33,279 nucleotides of DNA, taken from assembly GCA_020721255.1 (NCBI GenBank), contig DYND01000017.1, positions 1 through 33,279 on the forward strand, given 5' to 3'. A program made the translations under genes and the position numbers. Shown piece by piece: positions 1 to 8,484 of this stretch (the stretch's first letter is position 1; each line of letters begins with the position of its first letter). Source of the DNA: Chlorobium chlorochromatii. Lineage in GTDB: Bacteria; Bacteroidota; Chlorobiia; Chlorobiales; Chlorobiaceae. The notes beneath the pieces are model-generated. The model was not told the origin of the DNA, made no database searches, and was given only the letters and a program-made list of their open reading frames with translations.

Positions 1-142
1 CGTGAAAGCCGATCTGGTTCTCCGTCCCGTAGTCCTTGAGCTGCCAGTAGGGTGGCGAGGTAACAACCAGATGCACCGACCTGTCAGCGAGAAGGTTCAT
101 CTCTCGGCTGTCGCCGTGGATTATGTTGTGGTGGGTCTTCAA
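1..142 (-). CDS. Site-specific DNA methyltransferase, N-terminal part (runs off left edge)
   Basis: The minus strand reads 47 codons from a TTG at 142 to the window edge. The product has the AdoMet/catalytic landmarks of amino-methylating DNA methyltransferases: HGDSREM near residue 9 followed by the catalytic TSPPYWQLKDYGTENQIG block at residues 28-45. The SPPYW form is found in both N4-cytosine and N6-adenine enzymes, so the methylated base cannot be told. TTG is the only plausible start, because an in-frame stop lies six codons upstream, and GAGGTGG (minus strand, 147-153) sits just before it. The TTG overlaps the TGA stop of a toxin remnant (139-141), so translation may be coupled. This stretch looks richer in G+C than the AT-rich DNA behind it, which fits a transferred restriction-modification gene. 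Whether the rest is intact is outside the window. Confidence 0.8.
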   Translation of the reverse strand, partial: MKTHHNIIHGDSREMNLLADRSVHLVVTSPPYWQLKDYGTENQIGFH

Positions 143-270
143 GATGCCACCTCATAAAAAATGGTCGCCTGTTTGCTCAATACAGCTGTTCGTAAATGTG
201 GATTATATTCAGACACAGGAAAGAGCTTGGGATTTGTCTCTATCAACTCAATTTGCTTCGCTAACTTTTT
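139..270 (-). pseudogene. RelE/ParE-type toxin, C-terminal remnant
   Basis: The minus strand from 270 to the TGA at 139-141 encodes 43 residues including ELIETNPKLFPVSEYNPHLR and then SKQATIFYEV. This is the helix plus beta-strand pattern (ENP..FPVSE..N..LR..V..K....YEV) of RelE/ParE toxins. The usual C-terminal strand after YEV is missing. Upstream the same frame has three stops (TAA, TGA, TAA at about 271-282), and no start codon or N-terminal half is visible. Its stop overlaps the TTG start of the methyltransferase. It looks like a dead toxin gene left upstream of that gene. DNA from 283 to 466 is AT-rich and I recognise nothing in it. The family call rests on pattern recognition only. Confidence 0.55.
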
Positions 271-466
271 TTATCAGATTTATAAAAAGTTTATCAGGAC
301 AAGTGCCTCGTGCAGAACTGTTGAGTGTTCAATATAAGTGATTTTTTGCAACTTTTAGTTTCTGAATTTGATATATCTTTTTATAGATAAATGAATTATA
401 TATTTGCTTACATGAAGCTTTTTATCACCGGACTGATCATCATTTACAGACAATGGGCAGCAAAGA

Positions 467-889
467 TCACTCACAGCTTGCCAGATACTCCGTAAGCAGT
501 ACACACGCAGCGGCGGTATCGACTCGTCCTTTCTGCTGCCGAACCTTTCGCGACTTCCCGGACGCAATCAGTATTTGGCGGGCATCGCGCGAAGAATGGT
601 GCTCGTCATATTTTTTAATCAACAACTGAGGAAACTCTGCACGCAACTCCTCAAGAAAACGGTCAACCACGCCTGTCATGGCGTTAGTTTCGTCATTGGT
701 GCTGAGTGGATACCCAACCAGCACAAACTCAACGGCATTTTGCTCAACCATGCTCATAAGATGCTTCGATAGCCCTGCACGGTCAACAGTTCCAACGGGT
801 TGTGCAAAAAGCCAGAGTGGATCGCTCTGCGCAAGCCCAATTCGTTTTGTGCCAAAATCAATGGCAAGTATCCGTTTTTTGAGTTTCAT
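467..889 (-). CDS. ruvX: RuvX/YqgF family Holliday junction resolvase-like nuclease
   Basis: A 140-residue cytoplasmic protein of the YqgF/RuvX family (RNase H fold). This family is linked to Holliday-junction resolution and to processing of the 16S rRNA 5' end. Visible landmarks are the first-strand motif AIDFGTKRIGLA with its catalytic aspartate (residues 9-20), VLVGYPLSTND (about 57-67, family form GxPxxxxG) and the late acidic YDEHHSSRDA (about 95-104). Length is normal. The ATG at 889 has no clear Shine-Dalgarno sequence. The gene stands alone on the minus strand, divergent from the small membrane protein gene at 1013. Confidence 0.9.
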   Translation of the reverse strand: MKLKKRILAIDFGTKRIGLAQSDPLWLFAQPVGTVDRAGLSKHLMSMVEQNAVEFVLVGYPLSTNDETNAMTGVVDRFLEELRAEFPQLLIKKYDEHHSSRDARQILIASGKSRKVRQQKGRVDTAAACVLLTEYLASCE

Positions 890-1012
890 AACAAGGTAGT
901 ATTATGTGATATAACTGTTCAGTATCCTCTATAGCCGTGCGAGTAAATTTTTTCATCCCTTTTTTATGCTTACATTTTAAAAAGATACGGATCACTTAAC
1001 CAAGCACAACGC

Positions 1013-1243
1013 ATGAAGCCGCATTTTTACTTTATAGCCGCCACATTTTCGATTCTGCTCTCTATCTACATCTTTATTTTTGGTACGGGAGCGAATCATG
1101 AGCTGATTGCCATTTTTATCGGGTTATGGGCACCAACCATCATTGCCGTTGGCATATTTAACACGTTACTCGGTATTCTTGACGAAATGTGTTGCGCACA
1201 CAAGCGCATTGAGGATGGTCAGTCGTGCAGTCATAACCATTAG
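1013..1243 (+). CDS. Small two-helix membrane protein, function unknown
   Basis: This 76-residue protein has two hydrophobic segments (about residues 5-26 and 29-57) with a very short loop between them. Its cytosolic or periplasmic tail is short and rich in Cys and His: CCAHKRIEDGQSCSHNH. I do not recognise the family. The tail has three cysteines and three histidines and could bind a metal, but there is no CxxC pair. Coding is supported by the hydrophobic layout and by a following same-strand gene (1323), but the ribosome binding site is weak. It could be a Chlorobi-specific conserved hypothetical protein. Confidence 0.6.
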   Translation: MKPHFYFIAATFSILLSIYIFIFGTGANHELIAIFIGLWAPTIIAVGIFNTLLGILDEMCCAHKRIEDGQSCSHNH

Positions 1244-1322
1244 AATGGGCATTGCATACGAACTTATCGCCCTTTAATAAAGGGAGACTTTTTGCTAAAC
1301 TTTGGACATAATGGAGCGCCTT

Positions 1323-1646
1323 ATGGAACTGAAACAGTCAGAAATGCTGCGAATTTTTGTAGCAGAACAAACTCGTTACGGACATCATCCACTCTATGAA
1401 GAGATTGTGCGTGAAGCGCGCCTCATGGAGCTTGCAGGAGCAACCGTGCTAAAAGGTGTGCTCTCATACGGGCATGATGCCACAAAAGTTATGGAAATGG
1501 GTAGTAACCTTCCGATAGTGATTGAGCTGGTCGATTCGATCGAGAAGATTGAAGAGTTTATGCCGATACTGCAGCGGTTAGTAAGGGATTCTTCAAGCAG
1601 GGCAATGATTACCAGAGAGAGTGTGCGTGCTGGAATAATTGAGTAA
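1323..1646 (+). CDS. DUF190 family protein (PII-like fold)
   Basis: A 107-residue protein matching the DUF190 pattern: LRIFVAEQTRYGHHPLYEEI near the N-terminus, then EARLMELAGATVLKGVLSYG and a VIELVDSIEKIEEFMPIL strand-helix. DUF190 proteins have a ferredoxin-like fold related to PII/CutA; their role is not settled, and they are often found near ion-transport genes such as fluC, which is not seen here. I chose the ATG at 1323 because GGAG (1313-1316) lies six bases before it. An in-frame TTG at 1302 and an ATG at 1311 are possible but poorly spaced from any Shine-Dalgarno. A strong hairpin follows the stop. Confidence 0.8.
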   Translation: MELKQSEMLRIFVAEQTRYGHHPLYEEIVREARLMELAGATVLKGVLSYGHDATKVMEMGSNLPIVIELVDSIEKIEEFMPILQRLVRDSSSRAMITRESVRAGIIE

Positions 1647-1650
1647 ACAA

Positions 1651-1678
1651 AAAAGGGAGGCTTTCAGTCCTCCCTTTT
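1651..1678. terminator. Bidirectional Rho-independent terminator
   Basis: A perfect 10-bp stem, AAAAGGGAGG with CCTCCCTTTT, encloses an 8-base loop. It has A-runs on one side and T-runs on the other, so it can end both the DUF190 transcript (plus) and the hemL transcript (minus), which converge here. Confidence 0.85.
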
Positions 1679-1706
1679 GCATTACAATAAAATCGCGGTC
1701 AAACCC

Positions 1707-3002
1707 TTACTTCTCAGAAACCACAAGCGCGTTGTAGTTTGCCTTGATGGTTTTTTCGAGATCCTCGTCGGTGTGCATGGAGCTGATGAACATTGCCTCG
1801 AACTGTGACGGAGCGAGGTAAATTCCCTGATCAAGCATGGAGTGGAAGTATTTGCCATGCTTTTTGACATTGGCCGTAATGGCGGTTGAGTAGTTCACCA
1901 CAGGAGTATCGGTGAAGAACAGGCATGACATGGAACCAACACGATTCTGCACATAGTTCAAGCCGAGCTTTTTCAAGTTATCGCTGAAACCAGCTTCAAT
2001 AATCTGCGCTTTTCTTTCGAGTTCAGGATAAGGATTTTCGTCGATGAGCAAGTTCAGTGTTGCAAGACCTGCGGTGAGCGCAAGAGGATTGCCTGAAAGC
2101 GTGCCTGCCTGATACACATCGCCAAGCGGAGCAACACGCTCCATGATTTCGCGTTTGCCTCCGAATGCGCCAACTGGAAGACCGCCGCCGATGATTTTGC
2201 CCATTGTGGTCAAATCAGGCGTGACTCCATAGAGGCTCTGTGCACCACCGAGCGCTACGCGGAATCCGCACATCACTTCGTCAAAAATCAGCACAATACC
2301 TTCCTGATTGCAAAGCTCACGAAGCGCAGCAAGGAAACCGGGTTGTGCCGGAATAACACCGGTGTTGCCTGCAACAGGCTCAATGATGATGGCCGCGATG
2401 TTGCCTTTGTTTTCATTGACCAGAAGCTTCACCGACTCAATATCATTATAAGTAGCGTTGAGCGTATCCTGCGCGGTGCCTTTGGTTACACCAGGACTGT
2501 CGGGAGCGCCAAGCGTCAATGCGCCGGAACCAGCTTTAATAAGGAAGCTGTCGCCATGGCCGTGGTAGCAGCCTTCAAATTTGATGATTTTATCGCGTCC
2601 GGTATAGCCTCGAGCAAGACGAACTGCCGACATCGTTGCTTCAGTACCGCTGTTGACCATACGAACCATTTCAAGCGAAGGCACGATTTTGCAGAGCAAC
2701 TCGGCAATTTCAATCTCCATCTCAATTGGAGTACCAAAGCTGGTGCCAATATTTTTCAGCGTGTACTCAAGCGCAGCGGTGATTTTTGGGTGCATGCTGC
2801 CAAGAATGAATGGTCCCCACGAACCGACATAATCGAGATAAGTGTTGCCATCAACATCGGTCATGTATGCGCCCGACCCTTTGGCCATGTAGATTGGAGT
2901 TCCGCCGACGGATTTAAATGCTCGTACCGGCGAGTTTACACCACCGGGAATAAACTTCTTTGCTTTTTCAAAGAGTTCAATTGATTTTGTGAGTTGAGGC
3001 AT
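1707..3002 (-). CDS. hemL: Glutamate-1-semialdehyde 2,1-aminomutase
   Basis: This 431-residue, PLP-dependent cytoplasmic enzyme makes 5-aminolevulinate from glutamate-1-semialdehyde. That is the C5-pathway entry to haem and bacteriochlorophyll. Landmarks are [12 protein letters not shown] at residues 18-29, the PLP phosphate-binding [16 protein letters not shown] at about 117-132, FDEVMCGFR at about 240-248, and the Schiff-base lysine in [18 protein letters not shown] (Lys269). Length is typical. The ATG at 3002 gives the family-typical start. It lies 115 bases downstream of recO on the same strand and ends at the bidirectional terminator. C5-pathway use fits a phototroph with high tetrapyrrole demand. 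Confidence 0.97.
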   Translation of the reverse strand: MPQLTKSIELFEKAKKFIPGGVNSPVRAFKSVGGTPIYMAKGSGAYMTDVDGNTYLDYVGSWGPFILGSMHPKITAALEYTLKNIGTSFGTPIEMEIEIAELLCKIVPSLEMVRMVNSGTEATMSAVRLARGYTGRDKIIKFEGCYHGHGDSFLIKAGSGALTLGAPDSPGVTKGTAQDTLNATYNDIESVKLLVNENKGNIAAIIIEPVAGNTGVIPAQPGFLAALRELCNQEGIVLIFDEVMCGFRVALGGAQSLYGVTPDLTTMGKIIGGGLPVGAFGGKREIMERVAPLGDVYQAGTLSGNPLALTAGLATLNLLIDENPYPELERKAQIIEAGFSDNLKKLGLNYVQNRVGSMSCLFFTDTPVVNYSTAITANVKKHGKYFHSMLDQGIYLAPSQFEAMFISSMHTDEDLEKTIKANYNALVVSEK

Positions 3003-3117
3003 GTCGAAAAATGCAGTTTAAGATTGAACAAGAGGTCACAAAAGTAAATAAAAATGTCCGCTCAAGATAGAAATACTCAAGCAGATATAAAATCGTAAAA
3101 AATGATCATCCCGCGCT

Positions 3118-3900
3118 TTATTGCGTGATTTGCGAAACTATTGCAAGGTTTTTTACCGATCGAAAATGTTCAAGATGCAACGCACAATATTCCTGCAAAA
3201 GCTCACAAAGCGTCTCAATGTCGTGCGCATCAGCCGCAATCAACCGTGTGGCAGGGGTGCGGATTGCTGCCATCGACTGCAAAAGAAGGACGAGACGTAT
3301 GGGAATCAGCCGTTTTCTGCCAAAATCAGCGCCTGCCGCTGCCGGTATTGCGAAACCTCCAGGATTCATAACAAAATAAAGCTCGCTCAACCTCATTGCC
3401 GTTATGGCGGGCAGTAGCTCTTCGCCACTGAAAACGCACTTGTTGAGGGATGGCTGAAAACCAAGCAGCGAAACAAACCGGAGCAGAAACCAGGCGTATA
3501 ACTGCTTAAAATCAAGTTGCATACGGTATAACTCTTCAAGCGTACCGGCAAGCAGCGTAAAAAGCGGTATGTTCTTTTCATCGCCATCGGTTGTCTGTTT
3601 GATAAGCTCAATAATCCGATAAAGAATAGCAAAACGCTCAAGATCGGCCGCAGGAACCATTGGGCTTCGGAGAAGATTTCCATCACTGATGAGCTGAATA
3701 TCGCGCCCATTTCGCTTGTACAGCACAACATCGAGAATATTTCCCGGGCTGAACATTCCGGAGAGCTTGTTTTTCGGGTTGCGTGCCCCTTTCACAATGA
3801 CTGACATTTTGCCGAACTCACGGGTGTAGAGCAAACAGATTTTGGACTGGTCACGATATTTAGTCTCACGCAAAACAACGGCACAAGTTTTAACGATCAC
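3118..3900 (-). CDS. recO: DNA repair protein RecO
   Basis: A 260-residue RecO protein, which works with RecF and RecR to load RecA on gapped DNA. The OB-fold N-terminus is clear: a strand pattern around VKTCAVVLRETKYRDQSKIC, then LLYTREFGKMSVIVKGARNP. It is followed by helices (RFAILYRIIELI, LLRFVSLLGFQPSLNKCVFSG). The zinc-finger cysteines known from some RecO proteins are mostly missing; only one Cys remains, in NKCVFSG. The start codon is GTG at 3900, with no strong ribosome binding site. It is the first gene of a short minus-strand unit with hemL and diverges from the zinc-ribbon gene at 4038. Confidence 0.9.
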   Translation of the reverse strand: MIVKTCAVVLRETKYRDQSKICLLYTREFGKMSVIVKGARNPKNKLSGMFSPGNILDVVLYKRNGRDIQLISDGNLLRSPMVPAADLERFAILYRIIELIKQTTDGDEKNIPLFTLLAGTLEELYRMQLDFKQLYAWFLLRFVSLLGFQPSLNKCVFSGEELLPAITAMRLSELYFVMNPGGFAIPAAAGADFGRKRLIPIRLVLLLQSMAAIRTPATRLIAADAHDIETLCELLQEYCALHLEHFRSVKNLAIVSQITQ

Positions 3901-4037
3901 GAGCTGAACTTTTATATGTGATGAAATATTTTTATATAGAAATTCGTTGTTACTCTACAGCGCTTCTCTTTTTATAACACTACCCTGATGCCGCAGTAAC
4001 AAGCATCAGTAATCCATGAATCAAGGAGAACATAGAT

Positions 4038-4298
4038 ATGCCAACCTACCAATATCGTTGCTCAAAATGTGGCAATGAGCTTGAAATAGTTCAGAAAATA
4101 AGCGATGCCTCGTTGACTACCTGTCCGCAATGTAAAGAAGAGAGCTTTGAACGGGTTATTTCCGGCGAAGGCGGATTTGTGCTGAAAGGCTCCGGCTTTT
4201 ACAAAACGGATTACAACAAATCCGCAGCGGCTCCCAGTTCCTGCTCAACCGGCTCAACCGGATCGTGTTCAACAGGCACCTGCCCGTTTGCCTCATAA
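4038..4298 (+). CDS. FmdB/CxxC-type zinc ribbon protein
   Basis: This 86-residue protein starts with the FmdB signature [17 protein letters not shown]. Two CxxC pairs (Cys8/Cys11 and Cys29/Cys32) form a predicted zinc ribbon. The conserved [12 protein letters not shown] stretch (about residues 48-59) follows, then a low-complexity Ser/Cys/Gly tail with repeated CSTGS-like units. Family members are small putative regulatory proteins named after an amidase-operon regulator; no specific role can be given. A good AAGGAG lies before the ATG. It is a single-gene unit ending at the hairpin at 4347. Confidence 0.88.
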   Translation: MPTYQYRCSKCGNELEIVQKISDASLTTCPQCKEESFERVISGEGGFVLKGSGFYKTDYNKSAAAPSSCSTGSTGSCSTGTCPFAS

Positions 4299-4346
4299 CA
4301 GAGCGCTGCAATTTTTATTGACGATGAAGATCGCCAAATTGCCATT

Positions 4347-4378
4347 GAAAAGCTTTCCCTCATTTCGGAAGGCTTTTC
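4347..4378. terminator. Hairpin between converging genes
   Basis: GAAAAGC (4347-4353) pairs with GCTTTTC (4372-4378), and TTTCC pairs inside with GGAAG (one G-T), giving a stem of about 12 bp. It lies after the zinc-ribbon gene on the plus strand and covers the TGA stop (4360-4362) of the converging OstA-like gene, so it probably ends both transcripts. The T-run is short. Confidence 0.6.
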
Positions 4379-5295
4379 ACTTTTCCAAAAGGATTCTCTT
4401 TTTCCCGCCAGACGAATGCGGGGAGATTAATCTTTTTCATACCTCTGAAACTTTCCGGATACTGCTTTCCCTCCACGCCGCCGGCAATCTTGATGCTCCT
4501 CAGCTTTCCGGTTGCAAAAAACATGTGAATCACGTCACCGCTTGAATAGTTGATGCCCGCAGGTTGTTGCTGCTCGTTGTACAAATGATACAAGCTCTCG
4601 GATTGCGTGGTAAGGGTGATTCCGGAGAATTTTGACATATCATCAAAGGCGATCATCATATTCTTGCCGCTGAACTGGTCGAACACTACCGGTGAGCGAG
4701 AGAGACTATCGCGTGCGGCTAAAAAAGCGTTGCCTTTAATGTCTATACGTTTAATCCTTTTCCGTTGACTTTTGCCGGCGACATCTTGAAACGACAACAG
4801 AATGGTGTCGCCGCTGATCTGCTTCGCCCCATGCCAGACCAGAACATCATCATATAACGTTATCTGATTGCTCTGCATGTTCACCGTGCCTCGTTTGGCT
4901 TTACCAGCAAGCGTGTTGTCCACCATTCGGCCTTTGACGTTACCACGCAGCTCACCAACTTGCCGTTCAGGATAGTAAACTCCACTATCGCTATAAAGCT
5001 CAATAACGCTATCCGACAAAAAAACATGCCCTTGCAGCACAATTTTATTCTCCTTTGGATAATCGGTTGCACGGTCACATTGCAGCGTCAGTGCGTCGTG
5101 ATGAAACACCACATTGCCAATAACAGAACGATAGTTTGTGCCACTCTCTTCACCTCCCTCAAGCGTATCGGCATGTTGAAGAATAATTTTCTTTTTTTCA
5201 GCGTGGAGTGTATTATCATCAAGTAGCGGGAACGTCATGGCAAGCAAGAGTGCAAGCATGATATGGAACAAAAGCGTTGAAAAAATTTCTCGCAT
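4360..5295 (-). CDS. OstA/LptA-like lipopolysaccharide export family protein
   Basis: A 311-residue exported protein. The N-terminus has a signal-type hydrophobic stretch (residues 7-25, FHIMLALLLAMTFPLL). The mature part is repeated beta-jellyroll units of the OstA type: QHADTLEGGEE, SVIGNVVFHHDALTLQCDRA, NKIVLQGHVFLSDSVIELYS and LRGNVKGRMVDNTLAGKA. Each carries the GNV/GHV...L.CDRA pattern of LptA and LptD N-domains. The family forms part of the periplasmic bridge carrying lipopolysaccharide to the outer membrane. This protein is longer than E. coli LptA, as is common for the OstA_2-type proteins of Chlorobi and Bacteroidetes. It is a lone gene, divergent from mscL. Confidence 0.8.
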   Translation of the reverse strand: MREIFSTLLFHIMLALLLAMTFPLLDDNTLHAEKKKIILQHADTLEGGEESGTNYRSVIGNVVFHHDALTLQCDRATDYPKENKIVLQGHVFLSDSVIELYSDSGVYYPERQVGELRGNVKGRMVDNTLAGKAKRGTVNMQSNQITLYDDVLVWHGAKQISGDTILLSFQDVAGKSQRKRIKRIDIKGNAFLAARDSLSRSPVVFDQFSGKNMMIAFDDMSKFSGITLTTQSESLYHLYNEQQQPAGINYSSGDVIHMFFATGKLRSIKIAGGVEGKQYPESFRGMKKINLPAFVWREKENPFGKVKSLPK

Positions 5296-5459
5296 ATAAG
5301 AGACTCATTTCGTTCTGAAGAGAGCATTCGCTCCAATGGAGCAAGTGATGGATTGCAATTCGATAGTGATACCACGAATTGACTTGCATAGCAAAGCCAC
5401 AAAATAGAGTAAAAGATATAAGACTTTTTTTAAAGTAGTGATTATAAGGAAAACAAGTT

Positions 5460-5915
5460 ATGCTTAAAGAGTTTAAAGAGTTTGCCATGCGCGGCAATGT
5501 GGTTGATATGGCAGTTGGTATTATTATCGGTGGTGCATTCGGCAGCATTGTAACAACATTGGTTGCTCAAGTGTTGATGCCACCCTTGGGCTTGCTGATT
5601 GGCGGTGTCGATTTTACTAATCTCTACATCGTCTTAAAAGAGGGGGTAAAAGCGAAAGCGCCCTATGCTGCATTGGCCGATGCGACGGCGGCTGGCGCAG
5701 TTACCATTAACTACGGGCTTTTTCTGAACTCCGTGATCAGCTTTCTCATTATGGCATTTGCTGTGTTTCTGCTTGTGAAAGCCATTAATATGTTGCGTCG
5801 TGAGGAGAAGCCACAAGTGACGGCTCCAACCACAAAAGAGTGTCCATACTGCCTCAGTATTGTGCCGCTTAAAGCTCTCCGTTGTCCGCATTGCACCTCA
5901 GAGCTTGGAAAATGA
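5460..5915 (+). CDS. mscL: Large-conductance mechanosensitive channel MscL
   Basis: A 151-residue inner-membrane channel that opens under osmotic down-shock. The N-terminal [20 protein letters not shown], then [15 protein letters not shown] (first membrane helix), the LMPPLG turn, and a second helix at about residues 88-108 are standard MscL. The C-terminal tail carries two CxxC pairs, CPYC at 128-131 and CPHC at 142-145, predicted to form a zinc ribbon where many MscLs have only a helical bundle. The ATG follows an AT-rich leader with a weak AAGGA. It is a single-gene unit upstream of the sox cluster. Confidence 0.96.
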   Translation: MLKEFKEFAMRGNVVDMAVGIIIGGAFGSIVTTLVAQVLMPPLGLLIGGVDFTNLYIVLKEGVKAKAPYAALADATAAGAVTINYGLFLNSVISFLIMAFAVFLLVKAINMLRREEKPQVTAPTTKECPYCLSIVPLKALRCPHCTSELGK

Positions 5916-6206
5916 GGATAATGGAGAAAAGGTATGAATTAATACAGGTTCAACCATACGCATTCATTCGGTAGTAATAGAGCGTATTTTTTGCTGGCAA
6001 TAATAGTAATGATTAAAATTTTTACTATATAGTCATATATTGCTTTTCTTGTTAAGGTGTAAGCACAATTCTCCATATAACAGCATGAACCACATGTCAA
6101 GGGGATGAACAAGCACAAAAGCATTTTCGCCGACGTTACCCTTATATTTCGAGAGATATATTAAAGAATCGCTGCTTTTCTGGCGTTTTAATCAGGAGTG
6201 TGCCCT
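5916..6206. other. Intergenic region ahead of the sox cluster
   Basis: These 291 bases, AT-rich in the first two thirds, separate mscL from soxJ. No credible gene is seen. The DNA should hold the sox promoter, but I could not single out a convincing -35/-10 pair. AGGAG at 6194-6198 is the ribosome binding site that fixes the soxJ start at 6207. Confidence 0.5.
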
Positions 6207-7499
6207 ATGGATCAAAAGCTGTCTCGCCGTGATTTCAGTAAACTGCTTTTTACCGGCGCTACCGGCGCGGCATTAGGTGTGTTTACTCCCGCAACACCAG
6301 TATTTGCTGCTAAAAACCATGTTGTTATTATTGGCGGCGGCTTTGGTGGTGCTACAGCAGCAAAATATTTGCGCAAACTCGATCCATCGCTTGCCATTAC
6401 CTTGGTTGAACCTAAAGCTGTTTTTCAAACTTGCCCTATCAGTAACTGGGTGATGACCGGTTTGAAAACAATGCCGGATATCACCCATACCTATAATGCT
6501 TTACGTACAAAGTACCGAGTTGCAGTTATTAATGATACGGCTGTAACGATTGATGCTGTCGCGACAAAAATTACGCTGAAAAGTGGCAAGGTGCTGCATT
6601 ATGACCGCTTGATTGTGTCGCCTGGAATCGATTTTAAGTGGGAGGCCATACAAGGTTATAGCAAGAGTATTGCAGAAAAGAGTATGCCTCATGGCTTTCA
6701 GGCTGGAGCCCAGACTCTGCTGTTACGCAAACAGTTACTTGCGTTAAAGGATGGCAGCAATGTGCTGATCTGCCCTCCCGCCAATCCGCTTCGTTGCCCT
6801 GCTGCGCCTTATGAAAGGGCAAGCCTTATGGCAATGTATTTGAGCAAATACAAGCCAAAATCGAAAATCATCATTCTTGACGATAAAGAGAAGTTTTCCA
6901 AGCAGGAGCTCTTCATGCAGGGTTGGGAGCGCCTTTATCCGGGAAAAATTGAGTGGCGAGCCGCTACGGCTGGAGGAAAAGTTGAAGGAGTGAATGCTGA
7001 GGCAATGACCGTTGCCACCGAGTTTGGCGATGAAGCTGGCGGGCTCATCAATATTATTCCACCTCAAAAAGCGGGCAAAATTGCTTTTGATGCAGGTTTG
7101 ACCGATGCGAGTGGCTGGTGCCCGGTGCATCCCGTAACCTTTGAATCAACCATCCATCCAGGAATTCACGTTGTTGGCGATGCCTGCCATGCGGGCGACA
7201 TGCCAAAATCAGGTTTTGCCGCAAGCAGTCAGGGTAAAGTTGCTGCTGCGGCCATTGTCAGCCTCTTTCGAGGTCAAGTTCCTATTGCGCCGTCTCTGGT
7301 AAGTACCTGCTACAGCCTTGTCGGCAATGATTATGCAATTTCTGTGGCAGGCGTGTACAAGCTCAGCGCGGGTGGCATTGTCGATATTCCCGGTGCCGGT
7401 GGTGTTACGCCAATGGATGCCAATAATGAACATCTCCATCAAGAGGCAACCTTTGCATGGGGGTGGTATAAAAATATAACGCAAGATATTTGGGGCTAA
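6207..7499 (+). CDS. soxJ: Flavocytochrome c sulfide dehydrogenase-like flavoprotein (SoxJ/SoxF, FccB family)
   Basis: A 430-residue FAD protein, predicted periplasmic. It has a twin-arginine signal ([10 protein letters not shown] at residues 6-15, cleavage near PVFAA). The FAD-binding GGGFGG follows at 43-48, then [26 protein letters not shown], and [12 protein letters not shown], whose cysteine matches the second redox Cys of FccB. The C-terminal flavin-binding [19 protein letters not shown] comes next. FccB passes electrons from sulfide to cytochrome c; the sox-linked paralogue is thought to help the Sox system. No cytochrome subunit gene lies beside it. I chose the ATG at 6207 (eight bases after AGGAG) over the GTG at 6198. 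It is first in the sox cluster. Confidence 0.9.
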   Translation: MDQKLSRRDFSKLLFTGATGAALGVFTPATPVFAAKNHVVIIGGGFGGATAAKYLRKLDPSLAITLVEPKAVFQTCPISNWVMTGLKTMPDITHTYNALRTKYRVAVINDTAVTIDAVATKITLKSGKVLHYDRLIVSPGIDFKWEAIQGYSKSIAEKSMPHGFQAGAQTLLLRKQLLALKDGSNVLICPPANPLRCPAAPYERASLMAMYLSKYKPKSKIIILDDKEKFSKQELFMQGWERLYPGKIEWRAATAGGKVEGVNAEAMTVATEFGDEAGGLINIIPPQKAGKIAFDAGLTDASGWCPVHPVTFESTIHPGIHVVGDACHAGDMPKSGFAASSQGKVAAAAIVSLFRGQVPIAPSLVSTCYSLVGNDYAISVAGVYKLSAGGIVDIPGAGGVTPMDANNEHLHQEATFAWGWYKNITQDIWG

Positions 7500-7552
7500 G
7501 TTTATACAGTTAATCTTTCTTTTTCAGTAACCAAACAACAGAGGGACGAAAG

Positions 7553-7900
7553 ATGAAGCGAATCGCTATGATTGCTGCTGTCAGCATCCTGATGCTGCCT
7601 TTATCGGGACAAGCGGATTCTCGTGAAGAGAACATCGCAAAAGGCAAAAAACTGGCGCTGGATGGCAGTAAGGGCAATTGCCTTGCATGCCATCTGATAC
7701 CGGGTGGCGAAATGGCGGGCAATTTAGGACCTCCACTGCTGCAGATGAAGCAGCGCTATCCAAAACGCAGTGTCTTGCACAGCCAGATATGGGATTCGAC
7801 GGCAAAAAATTCTCATAGCATGATGCCGCCATTTGGCAAACATGGTGTTATGACGAAGGAAGAGGTTGACTATGTTGTCGATTACATGTACAGCTTGTAG
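7553..7900 (+). CDS. soxX: Sulfur oxidation c-type cytochrome SoxX
   Basis: A 115-residue monohaem cytochrome with a Sec signal (residues 1-21, ending SGQADS). The haem site is CLACH at 43-47 and the likely axial methionine is in SHSMMPPFGKHG (about 88-99). SoxX pairs with SoxA in the periplasm to join thiosulfate oxidatively to the SoxY cysteine. The short form is typical of green sulfur bacteria. It begins 53 bases after soxJ with a GAGGGA-type ribosome site and is followed by an 82-base gap before soxY containing small AT-rich stems. Confidence 0.95.
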   Translation: MKRIAMIAAVSILMLPLSGQADSREENIAKGKKLALDGSKGNCLACHLIPGGEMAGNLGPPLLQMKQRYPKRSVLHSQIWDSTAKNSHSMMPPFGKHGVMTKEEVDYVVDYMYSL

Positions 7901-7915
7901 TTTTTTTAGTATCAA

Positions 7916-7947
7916 GTATTAACAATTATTAATACCTCGCGGTGAGG
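7916..7947 (+). other. Two small stem-loops between soxX and soxY
   Basis: GTATTAA (7916-7922) pairs with TTAATAC (7929-7935). It is directly followed by CCTC/GAGG (7935-7947). Both stems are weak. They may only mark a processing point ahead of the strong CAGGAGG ribosome site of soxY. Confidence 0.3.
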
Positions 7948-7982
7948 GTGATTTTTAACAACAAATTTTTCAGGAGGTTCGT

Positions 7983-8444
7983 ATGGGTGTGTCCCGTAGA
8001 CAATTTTTTAAATCCGTAGCCGGCACCATTGCTTATGCCGCTGTTGTTTCTGCTGTTCCTGCACGACTTTTTGCTGCATGGAATCAACCAGCTTTCACAT
8101 CGGAAACGCTTGCTGCTGCAATTGCTGCCAAATATGGCAACATGCCGATTGAGGAGTCATCAGCAATTCAAATCAAATCCCCCGAAATTGCTGAAAATGG
8201 CGCTTATGTGCCGGTTTCCATTGCAACGACCATTGCTGGCGCATCAAGCATCTCGGTCTTTTCAGAAGCGAACTTCTCGCCTTTGGTAGCATCGTTCAAC
8301 ATTATGCCACGCATGAAGCCGGACGTTTCATTGCGACTCCGCATGGCAAAAACAGCGAACATCATTGTATTGGTTCAAGCTGGCGGCAAACTCTACAGAA
8401 CAGTGCGTGAAGTGAAAGTAACTATTGGCGGCTGCGGCGGCTAA
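7983..8444 (+). CDS. soxY: Thiosulfate oxidation carrier protein SoxY
   Basis: A 153-residue substrate carrier. It is exported by the Tat route (SRRQFFKSVAG near residues 4-14, cleavage near ARLFAA) and folds with SoxZ in the periplasm. The sulfur-carrying cysteine is in the C-terminal swinging arm GGCGG (Cys151), which is intact. A strong AGGAGG lies just before the ATG. SoxY carries thiosulfate-derived intermediates between SoxAX and SoxB. With no soxCD in the window, the sulfane sulfur left on SoxY is expected to be moved to sulfur globules, as known for green sulfur bacteria. Confidence 0.96.
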   Translation: MGVSRRQFFKSVAGTIAYAAVVSAVPARLFAAWNQPAFTSETLAAAIAAKYGNMPIEESSAIQIKSPEIAENGAYVPVSIATTIAGASSISVFSEANFSPLVASFNIMPRMKPDVSLRLRMAKTANIIVLVQAGGKLYRTVREVKVTIGGCGG

Positions 8445-8484
8445 AACAATTTTTTTAAAATAATTATCAGAGAGGATTCGTGTT

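Noticed and set aside
123..341. Plus-strand open frame of 72 codons at the left edge
   Set aside because: It overlaps the start of the methyltransferase and the toxin remnant on the other strand, has no recognisable motif and no ribosome site.
2343..2984. Long plus-strand open frame inside hemL
   Set aside because: It is the antisense shadow of a clearly conserved enzyme; its translation has no domain pattern.
6207..7499. Sulfide:quinone reductase
   Set aside because: The Tat signal, the paired cysteines of the FccB type, and the place in the sox cluster favour a flavocytochrome c flavoprotein subunit.
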